DNA of 64,000 bases from Archivesica marissinica (GCA_014843695.1 CM026400.1:35572234-35636233), one strand, 5' to 3'. Shown: positions 36,905 through 46,955, numbered from the stretch's first letter. Numbers and translations: made by a program. The notes: generated from the sequence alone by a model not told the origin.

Positions 36905-37500
36905 GAGTGGAGCATTATAAGTCAAGTGGAGATTTATACAGATACAGTAATGTCGTAGTGTGCCCGGTAAGCTGTCAAGTGGAGATTTATACAGATACAG
37001 TAATGTCGTAGTGTGCCCTGTAAGCTGTCAAGTGGAGATTTATACAGATGCAGTAATGTCGTAGTGTGCCCGGTAAGCTGTCAAGTGGAGATTTATACAG
37101 ATACAGTAATGTCGTAGTGTGCCCGGTAAGCTGTCAAGTGGAGATTTATACAGATACAGTAATGTCGTAGTGTGCCGGTAAGCTGTCAAGTGGAGATTTA
37201 TACAGATGCAGTAATGTCGTAGTGTGCCCGGTAAGCTGTCAAGTGGAGATTTATACAGATACAGTAATGTCGTAGTGTGCCCGGTAAGCTGTCAAGTGGA
37301 GATTTATACAGATACAGTAATGTCGTAGTGTGCCCGGTAAGCTGTCAAGTGGAGATTTATACAGATGCAGTAATGTCGTAGTGTGCCCGGTAAGCTGTCA
37401 AGTGGAGATTTATACAGATACAGTAATGTCGTAGTGTGCCCGGTAAGCTGTCAAGTGGAGATTTATACAGATACAGTAATGTCGTAGTGTGCCCTGTAAG
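36905..37500. repeat. 53-bp satellite, 11 copies
   Basis: The unit GTCAAGTGGAGATTTATACA plus GATACAGTAATGTCGTAGTG and TGCCCGGTAAGCT repeats every 53 bases with very few changes (GATACAG or GATGCAG). It lies in intron 10. It does not match an adjacent exon. Confidence 0.92.
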
Positions 37501-37689
37501 CTGACTCACACTTTGTTTATTTCACAAGAATATTTCACAAGAATGTTTTTAAATAAATTTCATTGGCGTGCATGCGTATCTGTGGGAGGATACCCAGGGT
37601 TGAAAACGCGTCTGTCCTACTGTCGAAACTCGCATAGAACCCAGTGCTCAGGATCGAACTCGGATTCAATTGGCTAGAAGAGAATTATA

Positions 37690-37925
37690 TACTTAGTTTA
37701 TACAAATTATTTTTAGCTTGATTGCGAAACAAGTTCCGACAACTTATATTAATCACTCCCGAGACCCCATTCTTGGAATCAATAGCCACGAGGGAGAGAG
37801 AAGAGGCAACGTGGAATTTAAATGTCTTGCCTAAGGGCACAATTGTAATGGCTCCAATGAGGCTCGAACTCTAAGCCTTTCGCACCTGAAGCGAACACGC
37901 ATTCATTGCGCTATCACGACTTCCA
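37690..37925 (-). mobile_element. SINE family E copy
   Basis: Reverse orientation; it shares GAGGGAGAGAGAAGAGGCAA, CTTGCCTAAGGGCACAAT and the GATTGCGAAACAAGTT tail with other copies. The tRNA-like head (complement of AGCGCAATGAATGCGTG...) ends 12 bases from exon 10, so it inserted almost at the donor. Confidence 0.75.
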
Positions 37926-37937
37926 TACTATACTTAC

Positions 37938-38221
37938 TCGTGCCCCCATATGCATCTGACATTGTCAGTGTCCACTCCCCCTCAGGGTCCTCTCCCCACG
38001 TATGTACGGACATGAAGTCCCACGTGGTCGTATCCGTTGATAAATCGTTAATTCTTGAACGAAATATTTTACTTTGTGTCCCTGATGCTGACAACAGGAT
38101 GAACTCAACGCGCCCGCGCCGTGATGCCTCGTAACTGATGGTAACTATCACGTGCTCGAGGTTGGATATGTAACAGTCGGTCACATTGTATGTATCAGTC
38201 ATGGATGCACCAGTTGATATA
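37938..38221 (-). CDS. Convertase exon 10: P (Homo B) domain
   Basis: There are 94 full codons between acceptor tttctgcttcag and donor ACGA|GTAAGT. The segment LEHVIVTISYEASRRGRVEF, then SASGTQSKIFRSR, then WDFMSVHTWGEDPEGEWTL, matches the beta-sandwich P domain (human type: VxVxLxxxRGxLxIxLxSPxGTxSxL, then WxFMSxHxWGExPxGxW). This domain is needed for folding of the catalytic domain in known convertases. Confidence 0.95.
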
Positions 38222-38261
38222 CTGAAGCAGAAAAACAACTACCCGTAGTTATATCAATTAA

Positions 38262-38510
38262 AACGTTATTTATTTTACAACGATTGCGAAACAAGTTTTA
38301 ACAACTTATATTAATCACTCTCGTTGGCATGGATGAAAGCGTAAATGTGGGCATTCGTGTGGGAGGAAACTGGAGTACCCGAAGAAAACCCACCACCAGT
38401 CCGATCTGACAACCACCGTACAATCTCACATACTACCTGGTACGAGGATCGAACCCGGGTTGCATTGGTGAGAAACGAGCGCGCTAACCACTGCGCTAAT
38501 CGGACAGCCT
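38262..38510 (-). mobile_element. SINE family A copy
   Basis: A full-length reverse copy with tail, body and tRNA-like head (complement of GATTAGCGCAGTGGTTAGCG). It sits about 40 bases upstream of the exon 10 acceptor. Confidence 0.88.
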
Positions 38511-38669
38511 TGAAAATGTTCAGTAACAGACATTGGCAACATGTTGTACATCATCAGGCATTAAAAAAGCCTTGCATTTCAATATGTGCAAGATATATTT
38601 TAACCCTTTGTATGTTAGCGGCAGATAAAAACACTTTTGCAAACCGTCTGATGCTGCGACATAGATCAT

Positions 38670-38900
38670 GATCCTGATCAGACGAGGCATTATCAAGTCT
38701 ATGTGGCTATAGAGAACAACAACCATTTGCCTGCTGAAATCAAATCACATTTGCAAACAACATAGATCCAGATCAGCCACGTAATAATGCCGCGTCTAAT
38801 CAGGATCTATGTTGTTTGCTATTCAGCCAAGTGTTTTAGCTCCACTGCCCGAATAGCAAAAAAGCATAGAGCCTGATCAGACGGCACAGGATTTTATCTG
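38670..38900. mobile_element. Fold-back MITE (ACATAGATCC...GGATCTATGT)
   Basis: GCAAACAACATAGATCC at 38752 pairs with GGATCTATGTTGTTTGC ending at 38819. A second half with AAGCATAGAGCCTGATCAGA follows. The same arrangement recurs at 60297-60472, including GTGTTTTAGCTCCACT between the hairpins. Confidence 0.75.
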
Positions 38901-38908
38901 TCGTTAGT

Positions 38909-39115
38909 GGCGTCTATGGTCCAGTGGTAGAGCGTCGGATTTGGAATCGAACGGTCCCGGGTTCGATAGTCGGGTCAGGCCACGTATGTAGCAAGGCACC
39001 TCACACACATTGCTTAGTACTGGTTAACGACTTAGATCACCTAAGCCTGCCCAGGAAAACATGTCTAAGTCCCCGCGAGGGGTTTGACAGTAAAGGAACA
39101 AACAAAAAGGGATAA
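38909..39115 (+). mobile_element. SINE family C, full copy
   Basis: The tRNA-like head has A-box TGGTCCAGTGGTAGAGCG and B-box GGTTCGATAGTCGGG. The body contains TTGCTTAGTACTGGTTAACG and CCCCGCGAGGGGTTTGACAG. It is a retroposon rather than a working tRNA gene. Confidence 0.8.
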
Positions 39116-39319
39116 ACAAGCCATGCGTTGACAATTTATTAAGTGCTCAGATTTGAAACAAGCTGTCGTTGCATAGAAAACATTTGGAGAGAGCCACTTG
39201 AACTTGTTGTTTTATCCTAGTCAAATTATTAAACATTTTTCAAAGACAATGAATATGTCGGTTGGTCATACTTTACTGAATCAATTTGGCAATACTGGTT
39301 TTACAGTGACTACAATTAT

Positions 39320-39485
39320 ATGATTGTGGTAGGTTGGTGGTTCTATCCGGGTGCCCGTCAATGCCTGCACTACTGTTCGAAACGGCACCCGAGGTCTTCA
39401 TCCATCAATAATAGCTGGAGAGTCTCCGTATAACCTAAGCTGTCAGTCTGACTTTAAACGCTAAAAAAACAAACAAACAAAATAA
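39320..39485 (+). mobile_element. SINE family F copy
   Basis: GTTGGTGGTTCTATCCGGGT, then CCATCAATAATAGCTGGAGA and a tail of CAAACAAACAAA. A related reverse copy is at 43640-43870 (complement of GGTTGATGGTTCTATCTGGG). Confidence 0.6.
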
Positions 39486-39567
39486 TTACATATTAATATC
39501 TATATAATGTCTTTAAGGATTTGTGACAGGATTATGTCTTTAATGAAACGTTCTTGTACATCAAAGT

Positions 39568-40335
39568 TAGGTCCGCGGGTAGGTGGTCCGCGTGTAGGTG
39601 GTCCGCGTGTAGGTGGTCCGCGGGTAGGTGGTCCGCGGGTAGGTGGTCTGCAGGTAGGTGGTCCGCGTGTAGGTGGTCTGCGGGTAGGTGGTCCGCGGGT
39701 AGGTGGTCCGCGGGTAGGTGGTCCGCAGGTAGGTGGTCCGCAGGTAGGTGGTCCGCAGGTAGGTGGTCCGCAGCTAGGTGGTCCGCGGGTAGGTGGTCCG
39801 CGGGTAGGTGGTCCGCAGGTAGGTGGTCCGCGGGTAGGTGGTCCGCGGGTAGGTGGTCCGCAGGTAGGTGGTCCGCGGGTAGGTGGTCCGCGTATAGGTG
39901 GTCCGTGGGTAGGTAGTCCGCGGGTAGGTGGTCCGCAGGTAGGACAGGTGGTCTGCGGGTAGGTGGTCCGCGTGTAGGTGGTCTGCGGGTAGGTGGTCCG
40001 TGGGTAGGTGGTACGCTGGTAGGTGGTTTGCGGGTAGGTGGTCCGCGGGTAGGTGGTTCGTTGGTATGTGGTCCGCGGGTAGGTGGTCCGTTGGTATGTG
40101 GTCCGCGGGTAGGTGATCTGCGGGTAGGTGGTCCGCGGGTAGGTGGTCCGCGGTAGGTGATCCGCGGGTAGGTGGTCCGTGGGTAGGTGGTCCGCGGGTA
40201 GGTGGTCCGCGGGTAGGTGGTCCGTGGGTAGGTGGTCCGTGGGTAGGTGGTCCGCGGGTAGGACAGGTGGTCCGCGGGTAGGTGGTCCGCGGGTAGGACA
40301 GATGGTCCGCGGGTAGGTGGTCCATGGGTAGGTTT
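39568..40335. repeat. 15-bp GC-rich minisatellite (GGTCCGCGGGTAGGT), about 50 copies
   Basis: Units of 15 bases alternate CGCGGG, CGCAGG, CGTGTA and CGTGGG versions. The period of 15 gives open frames in several readings, which are not genes. It lies in intron 9 and has no link to a neighbouring exon that I can see. Confidence 0.95.
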
Positions 40336-40391
40336 TACAAATGACAATAACGTGATATACTAGTAGTTAGGAACATACAAGTTTAAATTAC

Positions 40392-40509
40392 CTGTATACA
40401 TCAATTACGGGTGAGGAACAGCTGGTACTAGAAGGTACGGTAAGCCACGACGGCGCGTTATCAACCATAGACTCGGCGTCCATTAATCCAAAACCAAACC
40501 AGTGGCTCA
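40392..40509 (-). CDS. Convertase exon 9: catalytic to P-domain junction
   Basis: The split codon GTG (Val) is followed by SHWFGFGLMDAESMVDNAPS and then WLTVPSSTSC to VIDVY, ending at TACAG|GTAATT. SH(x)(F/Y)GFGL(L/M)DA is the conserved junction motif. Phase 1 in, phase 2 out. Four decayed copies of the first part of this exon with its acceptor lie directly upstream (40510-40925). Confidence 0.94.
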
Positions 40510-40925
40510 CTGAAAATGGATGAACGTACATTATTATTGTAGCGTGTGCTAGAGATGGCATGTTATCAACCATTGACAAGGGCATTATCTGAATCAAAAG
40601 TAGCGGCTAACTGAAAATGGATGAATGTACATTATTATTGTAGCTTGTGCTAGAGATGGCGTGTTATCAACCATTGACAAGGGCATTATCTGAATCAAAA
40701 GTAGCGGCTAACTGAAAATGGATGAACGTACATTATTATTGTAGCTTGTGCTAGAGATGGCGTGTTATCAACCAATGACCAGGGCATTATCTGAATCAAA
40801 AGTAGCGGCTAACTGAAAATGGATGAACGTACATTATTATTGTAGCTTGTGCTAGAGATGGCGTGCTATCAACCAATGACCAGGGCATTATCTGAATCAA
40901 AAGTAGCGGCTAACTGAAAATGGAT
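40510..40925 (-). repeat. 101-bp array made from the exon 9 splice acceptor
   Basis: Four copies follow exon 9 on its upstream side. Each keeps the acceptor CATCCATTTTCAG, then a decayed version of exon 9 (TTAGCCGC for TGAGCCAC, later ATGGTTGATAACACGCC for ATGGTTGATAACGCGCC). In the exon frame all four read VSRYF and then a stop. The four copies are much closer to each other than to the exon. Confidence 0.82.
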
Positions 40926-41069
40926 GAAACAAGTACGCCGACAATGACGTAATTCAAGTTTGGAATATTACATTGAAGTATTCTTTTGGTTTGTTATTTG
41001 AGTACGCCTTACATCGATGCTATAGTAACAGTGTCACCTGTGTATATACAGCTAAGTACATACTTATAT

Positions 41070-41412
41070 ATACAGTCAAACCCATCTTAAACATTCAGCC
41101 AAGGAAACACAGAAAGTGGCTGCTTATGTGTCTTTAATGTTTATTTATCGTCACTACCGGTTGCCCATATGAGCAACGTCTCCTGAAGAGATTAGTCATT
41201 TTAGATTTTTGGAGGATAGTGCAATGATACAGAGACCCATTCCAGAGTCTCCTCTGGTTCTTTTACGTGCACATGTAAAGCACCGACACGAGACCTCGGC
41301 TTAAGGTCCCATCTGAAAAGACTGTTAATTTTATTAGGGTCAGACGGGGGATCGAACCTGCGATCCCTGGATTACCAGTTCAGCGTGTTACCACTGGACT
41401 ACAGATCCGTCT
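41070..41412 (-). mobile_element. SINE family B copy, next to a MITE end
   Basis: 41135-41412 is family B in reverse: TTTATTTATCGTCACTACCGG at the tail, CGTGCACATGTAAAGCACCG in the body, and a tRNA-like head (complement of TGGACTGGTAATCCAGGGAT and neighbouring bases). 41070-41130 holds ACAGTCAAACCCATCTTAA, an end of the AGTCAAACC element. Confidence 0.8.
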
Positions 41413-42685
41413 GTACATGCAACCAATCATAATCAGTGTCTAATACAGTCAGTGGACCAAATCACATTCAACCAATCACAATCAGTGTATAATACAGTCA
41501 GTGGACCAAATCACATTCAACCAATCACAATCAGTGTTTAATACAGTCAGTGGGACCAAATCACATTCAACCAACCACAATCAGTGTATAATACAGTCAG
41601 TGGACCAAATCACATTCAACCAATCACAATCAGTGTATAATACAGTCAGTGGACCAAATCACATTCAACCAATCACAATCAGTGTATAATACAGTCAGTG
41701 GACCAAATCACATTCAACCAACCACAATCAGTGTCTAATACAGTCAGTGGATCAAATTACATCCAACCAATCACAATCAGTGTATAATACAGTCAGTGGA
41801 CCAAATTACATTCAACCAATCACAATCAGTGTATAATACAGTCAGTGGACCAAATCACACCAACCAATCACAATCAGTGTATAATACAGTCAGTGGACCA
41901 AATCACATCAACCAATCACAATCAGTGTTTAATACAGTCAGTGGACCAAATCACATCCAACCAATCGCAATCAGTGTCTAATACAGTCAGTGGACCAAAT
42001 CACATCAACCAATCACAATCAGTGTATAATACAGTCAGTGGACCAAATCACATTCAACCAATCACAATCAGTGTATAATACAGTCAGTGGACCAAATCAC
42101 ATCAACCAATCACAATCAGTGTCTAATACAGTCGGTGGACCAAATCACATTCAACCAATTACAATCAGTGTCTAATACAGTCAGTGGACCAAATCACATT
42201 CAACCAATCACAATCAGTGTATAATACAGTCAGTGGACCAAATCACATCAACCAATCACAATCAGTGTCTAATACAGTCAGTGGGACCAAATCACATCCA
42301 ACCAATCACAATCAGTGTCTAATACAGTCAGTGGGACCAAATCACATCCAACCAATCACAATCAGTGTCTAATACAGTCAGTGGGACCAAATCACATTCA
42401 ACCAATCACAATCAGTGTATAATACAGTCAGTGGATCAAATTACATCCAACCAATCACAATCAGTGTTCAATACAGTCAGTGGATCAAACTACATCCAAC
42501 CAATCACAATCAGTGTATAATACAGTCAGTGGATCAAATTACATCCAACCAATCACAATCAGTGTCTAATACAGTCAGTGGACCAAATCACATCCAACCA
42601 ATCACAATCAGTGTCTAATACAGTCAGTGGGACCAAATCACATCCAACCAATCACAATCAATGTTTAATACAGTCAGTGGACACC
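41412..42685. repeat. 49-bp satellite, about 26 copies
   Basis: The unit CAATCAGTGTATAATACAGT plus CAGTGGACCAAATCACATTC and AACCAATCA varies between 48 and 50 bases. It contains CCAAT-like strings (AACCAATCA) in every unit. It lies in intron 8 between two SINE B copies of opposite orientation. Confidence 0.93.
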
Positions 42686-42686
42686 A

Positions 42687-42966
42687 GATGGATCTGTAGC
42701 ACAGTGGTAAAACGCTGGACTGGTAATCCAGGGATCGCAGGTTCGATCCCCCGTCTGACCATAATAAAATTAACAGTCTTTCAGATGGGACGTTAAACCG
42801 AGGTCTCGTGTCTGTGCTTTACACTGTGCACGTAAAAGAACCAGATGAGACTCTGGAATAGGTCTCTGTCTGTATCATGCACTATCCTCCAAAATCTAAA
42901 ATGACTAATCTCTTCAGGAGGCGTCGCTCATGGCATATGTAGCGACGATAAATAAAGGTAAAACAC
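42687..42966 (+). mobile_element. SINE family B copy
   Basis: The tRNA-like head GATCTGTAGCACAGTGGTAA then CTGGACTGGTAATCCAGGGA has an anticodon loop CTGGTAA (GGT, Thr-like). The body has TCTTTCAGATGGGACGTTAA and the tail CGACGATAAATAAAGG. Confidence 0.88.
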
Positions 42967-43016
42967 ACAGTCAGTGGAACAAATCACAATAGAGTTTTGC
43001 AGGTCATAGCGCATGC

Positions 43017-43085
43017 TTTTCTTACCCTTGATATCCTCTGGTTCTTTTACATGCACAGTGTAAAGCACCGACACAAGACCCCGGT
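43017..43085 (-). mobile_element. SINE family B fragment
   Basis: A short reverse piece, CTCTGGTTCTTTTACATGCA then GTGTAAAGCACCGACACAAG, joins directly to MITE family 1 sequence. Confidence 0.65.
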
Positions 43086-43480
43086 TTAACCCTTTCCTTC
43101 ATAGAGATTTAGGTTAATATACTATTATATCTCCACACAAACGACAGCCATTTAGCTATCATGCAGTGGATAAGTAGTGGCCATATCTATCCCACCTCCA
43201 TAGATATTACTGGGACTACATAGAGATTTAGGTTAATATACTATTATATCTCCACACAAACGACAGCCATTTAGCTATCATGCAGTGGATAAGTAGTGGC
43301 CATATCTATCCCACCTCCATAGATATTACTGGGACTTCATAGAGATTTAGGTTAATATACTATTATATCTCCACACAAACGACAGCCATTTAGCTATCAT
43401 GCAGTGGATAAGTAGTCGCCATATCTATCCCACCTCCATAGATATTGCTGGGACTTCATAGAGATTTAGGTTAATATACT
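43086..43480. repeat. 118-bp tandem amplification of MITE family 1
   Basis: It begins AACCCTTTCCTTCATAGAGA, then units starting CATAGAGATTTAGGTTAATA recur at 43101, 43219, 43338 and 43457. Each unit corresponds to the left half of the MITE at 5003-5252. Confidence 0.88.
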
Positions 43481-43499
43481 AATTTTTACTTTTACATAT

Positions 43500-43580
43500 A
43501 TATTTTGTATATATATACACAAGCACACACATACAAACACATACATATACACATATACACAGACACACAGACATACAAAC
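43500..43580. repeat. Microsatellite rich in CA and TA
   Basis: A simple-sequence run of ACACACATACA and TATATACACA type, with no coding meaning. Confidence 0.85.
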
Positions 43581-43639
43581 TACTGGATATGTCTATCGGC
43601 AATCAGAACAAACATACAGCTGTTCCAACACCCGTCAAT

Positions 43640-43870
43640 TATGGCGACACTCCAGATAATTATTGGCGGAGAATGACCCCCATGCACCCAGATAGAACCA
43701 TCAACCTTCTTTAAGCCAGCTGGATATGAAATGGATTCACGCCCAGTGGGATTCAAACCTTACAGCGGGGAATAAGTGACTTGAAGTCAACGACGATAAA
43801 ACACGGCAACGGAAGCCGGCCCCCAATGCATCAAATTGTTTTCACTGTGAAAACTCACGTAAATCAATTA
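43640..43870 (-). mobile_element. SINE family F related copy
   Basis: In reverse it reads GGTTGATGGTTCTATCTGGG, matching the family F core at 39320. The flank CCCACTGGGCGTGAATCC resembles a tRNA-like B-box region. Confidence 0.5.
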
Positions 43871-44110
43871 AACCCTTTACTTAAACCCTTTCCCCCTTAG
43901 AAGGGCCTCTCGACGTCAATGCATATTGACATATATCGACACAAACAAGCTATGATAATGATCGGAACAACGTAGTGTGTATAGTGTGAATTCCTAGTAA
44001 CCTCCATGAAGGTGGAGTAGGCAAGTTCACAGCTTATCCATTGCATACGATTGGTAAATTACAGCCAAATGTATGAAATAAAACTATATCTCTATGGGGG
44101 AAACGGTTTT
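43871..44110. mobile_element. MITE family 2 copy
   Basis: The left end CCCTTTCCCCCTTAGAAGGG and the right end CTCTATGGGGGAAACGGTTT are inverted relatives. The inside (ACAAGCTATGATAATGATCG, TTGCATACGATTGGTAAA) recurs at 46018-46248. Confidence 0.75.
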
Positions 44111-44625
44111 AATAGAGATTTAGGTTAATATACTATTATATCTACATCTCCACACAAACGATAGCCATTTAGCTATCATGCAGTGGATAAGTAGTCGCCA
44201 TATCCATCCCACCTCTATAGATATTACTGGGACTACATGAGATTCTGGACTTCTATGAGGGAAAGGGTTTATTATGAACATTGGTTTGGCTACTACATTG
44301 TCAATGTATGTCGTATTGAAAATGGCGTCTAGAGGTGCTTCTATGAGGGAAAGGGTTAATGAACATTGGTTTGGCTACTACATTGTCAATGTATGTCGTA
44401 TTGGTAATGGCGTCAAGAGGTGCTTCTATGAGGGAAAGGGTTAATGAACATTGGTTTGGCTACTACATTGTCAATGTATGTCGTATTGGTAATGGCGTCT
44501 AGAGGTGCTTCTATGAGGGAAAGGGTTAATGAACATTGGTTTGGCTACTACATTGTCAATGTATGTCGTATTGGTAATGGCGTCAAGAGGTGCTTCTATG
44601 AGGGAAAGGGTTAAAGCCCCATCTG
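44111..44625. repeat. MITE family 1 copy with its right end amplified (85 bp, four copies)
   Basis: 44111-44270 matches the left and middle of the element. Then TGAACATTGGTTTGGCTACT recurs at 44275, 44360, 44445 and 44530, each unit ending TATGAGGGAAAGGGTT, the transposon's terminal sequence. At 43086 the left half was amplified instead. Confidence 0.85.
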
Positions 44626-44672
44626 AAAAACTGTTAATTTTATTATGGTCAGATGGGGGATCGAACCTGCAA
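44617..44672 (-). mobile_element. SINE family B fragment
   Basis: It reads CATCTGAAAAACTGTTAATT then TGGTCAGATGGGGGATCGAA, the reversed centre of family B. Confidence 0.65.
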
Positions 44673-44714
44673 TGAATATAACTTATGGAGTGTCTTTATA
44701 ATGTAGGAGGGTAC

Positions 44715-44821
44715 CTGTCTTGCCAGCAGCGTTGGTATAGAAGCTGGCATCGGTATGGAGACCGGAAGTCGTCGAGTATTCTACAATCATGTGCTGCATA
44801 TCCCTCCACGTGAGAGCAGAA
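44715..44821 (-). CDS. Convertase exon 8: end of the catalytic domain
   Basis: It starts with the last base of Asn, then SALTWRDMQHMIVEYSTT and ends YTNAAGKT plus one base at ACAG|GTACCC. LTWRDMQH(L/M) is a hallmark of the C-terminal helix of convertase catalytic domains. The acceptor is atatttaag. A short 18-bp repeat sits just upstream. Confidence 0.94.
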
Positions 44822-44835
44822 CTTAAATATAATAT

Positions 44836-44945
44836 TTATCATATTCACCATTTATCATATTCACCATTTATCATATCCACCATTTATCATATCCACCATT
44901 TATCATATCCACCATTTATCATATTCACCATTTATCATACTAATC
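44836..44945. repeat. 18-bp repeat next to the exon 8 acceptor
   Basis: ATTTATCATATTCACC repeats about six times, with TATCC versions in the middle. It lies within 15-125 bases upstream of exon 8, so it covers the likely branch-point region. Confidence 0.85.
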
Positions 44946-45050
44946 TGCCCACATTATTCAACTTTAAGATCAAAATTCATTAAAAAATATTACCATACTT
45001 GGCCGACTATACAGAAATTGATCAATCTTTCGTCATGCAAATCCAAGATT

Positions 45051-45296
45051 GGCTGTCCAATTAGCGAAGTGGTTAGCGCGCTCGCTTCTCACCAATGCAA
45101 CCCGGGTTCGATTCTCGAACTGGGAAGTATGTGAGATGGTACGGTGGTCGCCAGATCGGACAGGTGGGTTTTCTCCAGGTACTCCGGTTTCCTCCCACAC
45201 AAAATACCACAAACAAGCTTTCAAATAAGCCAACGAGATTAATATAAGTAGTTAAAACTTGCTTCGCAATCGTTGTAAAATAAATAAAGTTTAAAA
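45051..45296 (+). mobile_element. SINE family A copy
   Basis: Head GTCCAATTAGCGAAGTGGTT, B-box GGGTTCGATTCTCG, body GGGAAGTATGTGAGATGGTA and tail TTGTAAAATAAATAAAGTTT. Confidence 0.9.
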
Positions 45297-45483
45297 ATCC
45301 AAGAAAATCACCGTTGATCTTTCCAAATTTATATACTTTGCAAATAAACAACGAAACTAAAGTATGTCCCACTTAATCAGTTCTATAAACCTCAGATAAT
45401 TGTAAGTCTTTCATTTATTCTCAATAATTTACAATGAAATAAGATCATTATATCCAGGGATGTCTTTCATTTTGCTGATTCGC

Positions 45484-45706
45484 AGGTTCGATCCGCCGTC
45501 TGACCCTAATAAAATTAACAGTCTTTCAGATGGGACATTAAACCGAGGTCTCGTGTCGGTGCTTTACACCGTGCACGTAAAAGAACCAGAGGAGATTCTG
45601 GAATTGGTCTCTGTCTGTATCATGCATTATCCTCCAAAATCTAAAATAACTAATCTCTTCAGGAAGCGTCGCTCATATGGGCAACCGGTAGCGACGATAA
45701 AACACA
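45484..45706 (+). mobile_element. SINE family B copy, head truncated
   Basis: It starts inside the B-box (GGTTCGATCCGCCGTCTGAC) and runs to the tail GGTAGCGACGATAAAACA. Confidence 0.85.
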
Positions 45707-46017
45707 CAATTTTGCTGATCTGCCTTTTGACATCATTATTCAACTTTGTTTCACTATTCCCATTGCCTCTAGTGTATTTTGGCATTGAATATTAAATTTT
45801 GAGCTGCCGCCCATGCTCGCCTATAAGGCGATCTCGCCGATAAGACGACCCCTACTTTGATCATGAAATATGTGGGTTTTGGCACGCGCTCGCATATATC
45901 ACGGGTTGATCATGTGGACACCAGAACAATTATAATGTTTGGACAAGTGCAAGTTGAACAACAAAATTCAGTGTCCGAGTGCTTTCTTTTCTAAAACATA
46001 ATTATGGATGCCAGTTA

Positions 46018-46248
46018 TCCCTTTCCTCCTTAAAAGCGCCTCTAGACGCCAATTCCTATTGACACATTAGCAGTCAAACAAGCTATAATAAAGATCGGAA
46101 CAATGTAGTGTATACAACACGTAATAATTCCTAGTAACCTCTATGAAGGTGGAGTAGGCAAATTCAGTTTATCCGTTGCGTACGATTGGTAAACTACAGC
46201 CACATGTATGAAATAAAACTACATCTCTATGGGGAAAACAGTTAAGAC
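46018..46248. mobile_element. MITE family 2 copy
   Basis: It matches 43871-44110: CCCTTTCCTCCTTAAAAGCG, ACAAGCTATAATAAAGATCG, GTACGATTGGTAAACTACAG, ending TCTCTATGGGGAAAACAGTT. Confidence 0.78.
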
Positions 46249-46395
46249 ATTTCCAAAAAAGTAACTCTTTTTTTAAAACAAATTTTAGCACTCACTTATA
46301 AGCCGGGAAGTCACTTTGATGCCATAATCTGGTGGTAAAAAAGTCATATTATAGGCGAGTATGAACGGCAATGTGAATGTGAAGCAACTGTAACC

Positions 46396-46531
46396 TGAAT
46401 GTCACAATTCACTGAATGTCATAATTCACTGAATGTCACAATTCAATGAATGTCATAATTCACTGAATGTCACAATTCACTGAATGTCACAGTTCACCGA
46501 ATGTCACAATTCACTGAATGTCACAATTCAC
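46396..46531 (-). repeat. 17-bp repeat next to the exon 7 donor
   Basis: On the gene strand, TGACATTCAGTGAATTG units begin about 11 bases after the donor GTATGTACATT and run about eight times. The start of the first unit (GTGAATTGTGACATTC) is part of the donor-proximal intron. Confidence 0.88.
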
Positions 46532-46542
46532 AATGTACATAC

Positions 46543-46643
46543 TTTGCCTGCAGAGTCAATGCGCATATTCCGGAGGCAACAGGACATGCCGAAGACGTCC
46601 CGGAAAAGTCATTCACACATGTGTTTGCTGGTCCAGTCGTTGA
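46543..46643 (-). CDS. Convertase exon 7: catalytic Ser
   Basis: It reads STTGPANTCVNDFSGTSSAC then PVASGICALTLQA, ending in two bases of an Asn codon at GCAAA|GTATGT. GTSSACP holds the nucleophile Ser. The family usually has HTGTSA(S/A)APLAAG here, so FSGTSSACPVASG is a divergent version with an extra Cys next to the active site. It is 101 bp, phase 0 in and phase 2 out; the acceptor is tatttttgcag. Confidence 0.93.
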
Positions 46644-46694
46644 CTGCAAAAATATTATATATGCTCAGAACTTATTATAAAAGTAAAGTAAAAG

Positions 46695-46955
46695 TAAAGT
46701 GTTTGTTTATTATAGTGTTTAAAGGGCCAGCCATTTCTGACATATGAGACACCTCTTTTTTATGAACATCAGTACTTCCTGAATCCTATGCTTGTGTGCC
46801 AGACGTCAGGCTGGTAGGCAATCGGTAACCATTATTTATCTAGCTGGCGGCTCGCCAACCGGCCATATCAGATCGAACCTCTGACGAGATTCGAACCTTC
46901 GACCTCCCGATCCGTAGGCGGACGCCTTAACCACTGGACTACGGAGACGGTATTA
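46695..46955 (-). mobile_element. SINE family D copy
   Basis: Reverse orientation: GGGCCAGCCATTTCTGACAT, TGAACATCAGTACTTCCTGA, GGTAGGCAATCGGTAACCAT, then a tRNA-like head (complement of GTAGTCCAGTGGTTAAGGCG). A forward copy is at 51985-52225. Confidence 0.82.

Noticed and set aside
36905..37500. 53-bp array as a donor-derived array because it contains CCGGTAAGCTGT
   Set aside because: The donor-like string is on the plus strand, opposite to the gene, and the unit does not match exon 10 or 11.
39507..40347. Pro/Gly-rich collagen-like or antifreeze-like protein
   Set aside because: The 15-bp minisatellite gives GGPRV, RWSA and ADHLP repeats in different frames at once. That fits a repeat, not a gene.
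42687..42760. Working tRNA-Thr gene (also at 60480)
   Set aside because: The tRNA-like sequence continues into a conserved SINE body and has several dispersed copies, some truncated; there is no clean acceptor stem.
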